Origin: Aeromicrobium tamlense
Lineage (GTDB): Bacteria; Actinomycetota; Actinomycetes; Propionibacteriales; Nocardioidaceae
Assembly: GCF_013408555.1 (NCBI RefSeq)
Contig: NZ_JACBZN010000001.1
Span: 1,922,001 to 1,986,000 of the forward strand
Reading direction: 5' to 3'
DNA length: 64,000 nt
Positions 63,435 to 64,000 of the stretch are shown piece after piece. Position 1 is the first letter of the stretch. Every line of letters begins with the position of its first letter. The notes under the pieces were generated by a model, which saw nothing but the letters and a program-made list of their open reading frames with translations, was not told where the DNA came from and searched no databases. The position numbers and the translations under genes were made by a program.

Positions 63435-64000
63435 TCAGGCGGCGACGGAGCGGGAGGTGCGCGCGATGGTGGCCGAGCCGACGACGCGGGTGCCGGCGTA
63501 GATCACGCAGGCCTGACCCGGGGCGATGCCGGTGGCGGGGTCGCGCAGCTCGACCCGGACGACGTCGCCGTCCACGGTGACGGTGGCGCGGTGCTCGTCG
63601 CCGTGGGCGCGCAGCTGGACCGTGCAGTCGAGCGGCTCGGTGGGCGGCTCGTCGCACCAGAGCGGCTTGATGCCCTCGATCGCGTCGATGGCCAAGTGCT
63701 CGCGCGGCCCGACCGTGACGGTGCCCGAGACCGGCTCGATGTCGAGCACGAAGCGCGGCTTGCCGTCGGACGCCGGGACGCCGAGGCGCAGACCCTTGCG
63801 CTGGCCGATCGTGAACGCGTAGGCGCCGTCGTGGGAGCCGACCTCGGCCCCGGACTCGTCGACGATCGGCCCGGGCCGCGGACCGAGCCTGTCGGCCAGC
63901 CAGCCCGCGTTGTCGCCGTCGGCGATGAAGCAGATGTCGTGGCTGTCGGGCTTGTTCGCCACCTGGAGCCCGCGGCGGGCGGCCTCCTCGCGCACGAGGG
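63435..64000 (-). CDS. mnmA: tRNA-specific 2-thiouridylase MnmA, C-terminal part (5' end outside window)
   Basis: Adds sulfur to U34 of Lys, Glu and Gln tRNAs. The window holds the last 188 residues: KPDSHDICFIADGD with the second catalytic cysteine (SHDICF), YAFTIGQRKGLRLGVP, VSGTVTVGPREHL, and the C-terminal beta barrel ending GIAPGQACVIYAG. The frame stays open through the window edge, so the ATP PP-loop and first catalytic cysteine lie beyond 64000. Repeat B2 follows the stop by 13 bp. Confidence 0.93.
   Translation of the reverse strand, partial: LVREEAARRGLQVANKPDSHDICFIADGDNAGWLADRLGPRPGPIVDESGAEVGSHDGAYAFTIGQRKGLRLGVPASDGKPRFVLDIEPVSGTVTVGPREHLAIDAIEGIKPLWCDEPPTEPLDCTVQLRAHGDEHRATVTVDGDVVRVELRDPATGIAPGQACVIYAGTRVVGSATIARTSRSVAA

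Overview
The window is very GC-rich (about 70% by eye), densely coding actinobacterial chromosome. Gene content (DUF2510/Excalibur wall-associated proteins, DUF6318 lipoprotein, a cutinase-like lipoprotein, a MocR/YczE pair, a complete arg operon with argR inside) and many apparently leaderless promoters (TANNNT six or seven bases before the start codon) fit a Nocardioidaceae-type organism such as Aeromicrobium or a relative. The genus is inference. I see no tRNA, rRNA, CRISPR array or insertion sequence.

Layout. 1-7006: end of a secreted SGNH hydrolase, a DNA glycosylase and stress protein, then a tctCBA tricarboxylate transporter divergent from a CitA/CitB-type two-component system. 7054-16910: a DUF2804 gene and the whole arginine operon read leftward as argG-C-J-B-D-(27-aa ORF)-F-R-H, controlled from an ArgR operator of three evenly spaced TGCA half-sites. 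16943-22672: DUF2207/LemA membrane pair, ilvE, leuB, a small acidic ORF with a possible leader peptide, and a methyltransferase. 22754-27917: YczE-type membrane protein with a 55-residue partner, divergent MocR regulator, and a permease/Usp pair. 27988-35460: ilvB-N-C with a textbook leader-peptide attenuator, and ilvD, separated by an acetyltransferase and an unusual SDR. 35502-43399: SatD-like gene with its own operators, patatin, a CrtA-like monooxygenase cluster, a NarL-type two-component system, RidA and small proteins. 43527-52426: an accessory-looking stretch with an orphan SNF2-like helicase, HrpB, a paralogous pair of membrane-anchored proteins, an SNase-like protein and several small unknowns. 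52519-64000: gatCAB, lipoproteins, ligA, topoisomerase IB, a MetE-like protein, a flavoprotein and the end of mnmA.

How it fits together. Arginine and branched-chain amino acid synthesis dominate: eight arg genes in one coupled operon, and ilvE, leuB, ilvB, ilvN, ilvC and ilvD within 16 kb on the same strand but in separate units. The ilvBNC unit is controlled by attenuation, the arg unit by ArgR.

Two dispersed intergenic repeat families stand out. Family A (two copies, one long hairpin with compensatory changes) and family B (two clusters of a 29-bp unit in inverted arrangement) all lie 8-14 bp from stop codons, so they probably form 3' ends or terminators. Other notable items are two uncatalogued small genes: a 27-codon ORF coupled on both sides inside the arg operon, and a 28-codon ORF upstream of leuB.
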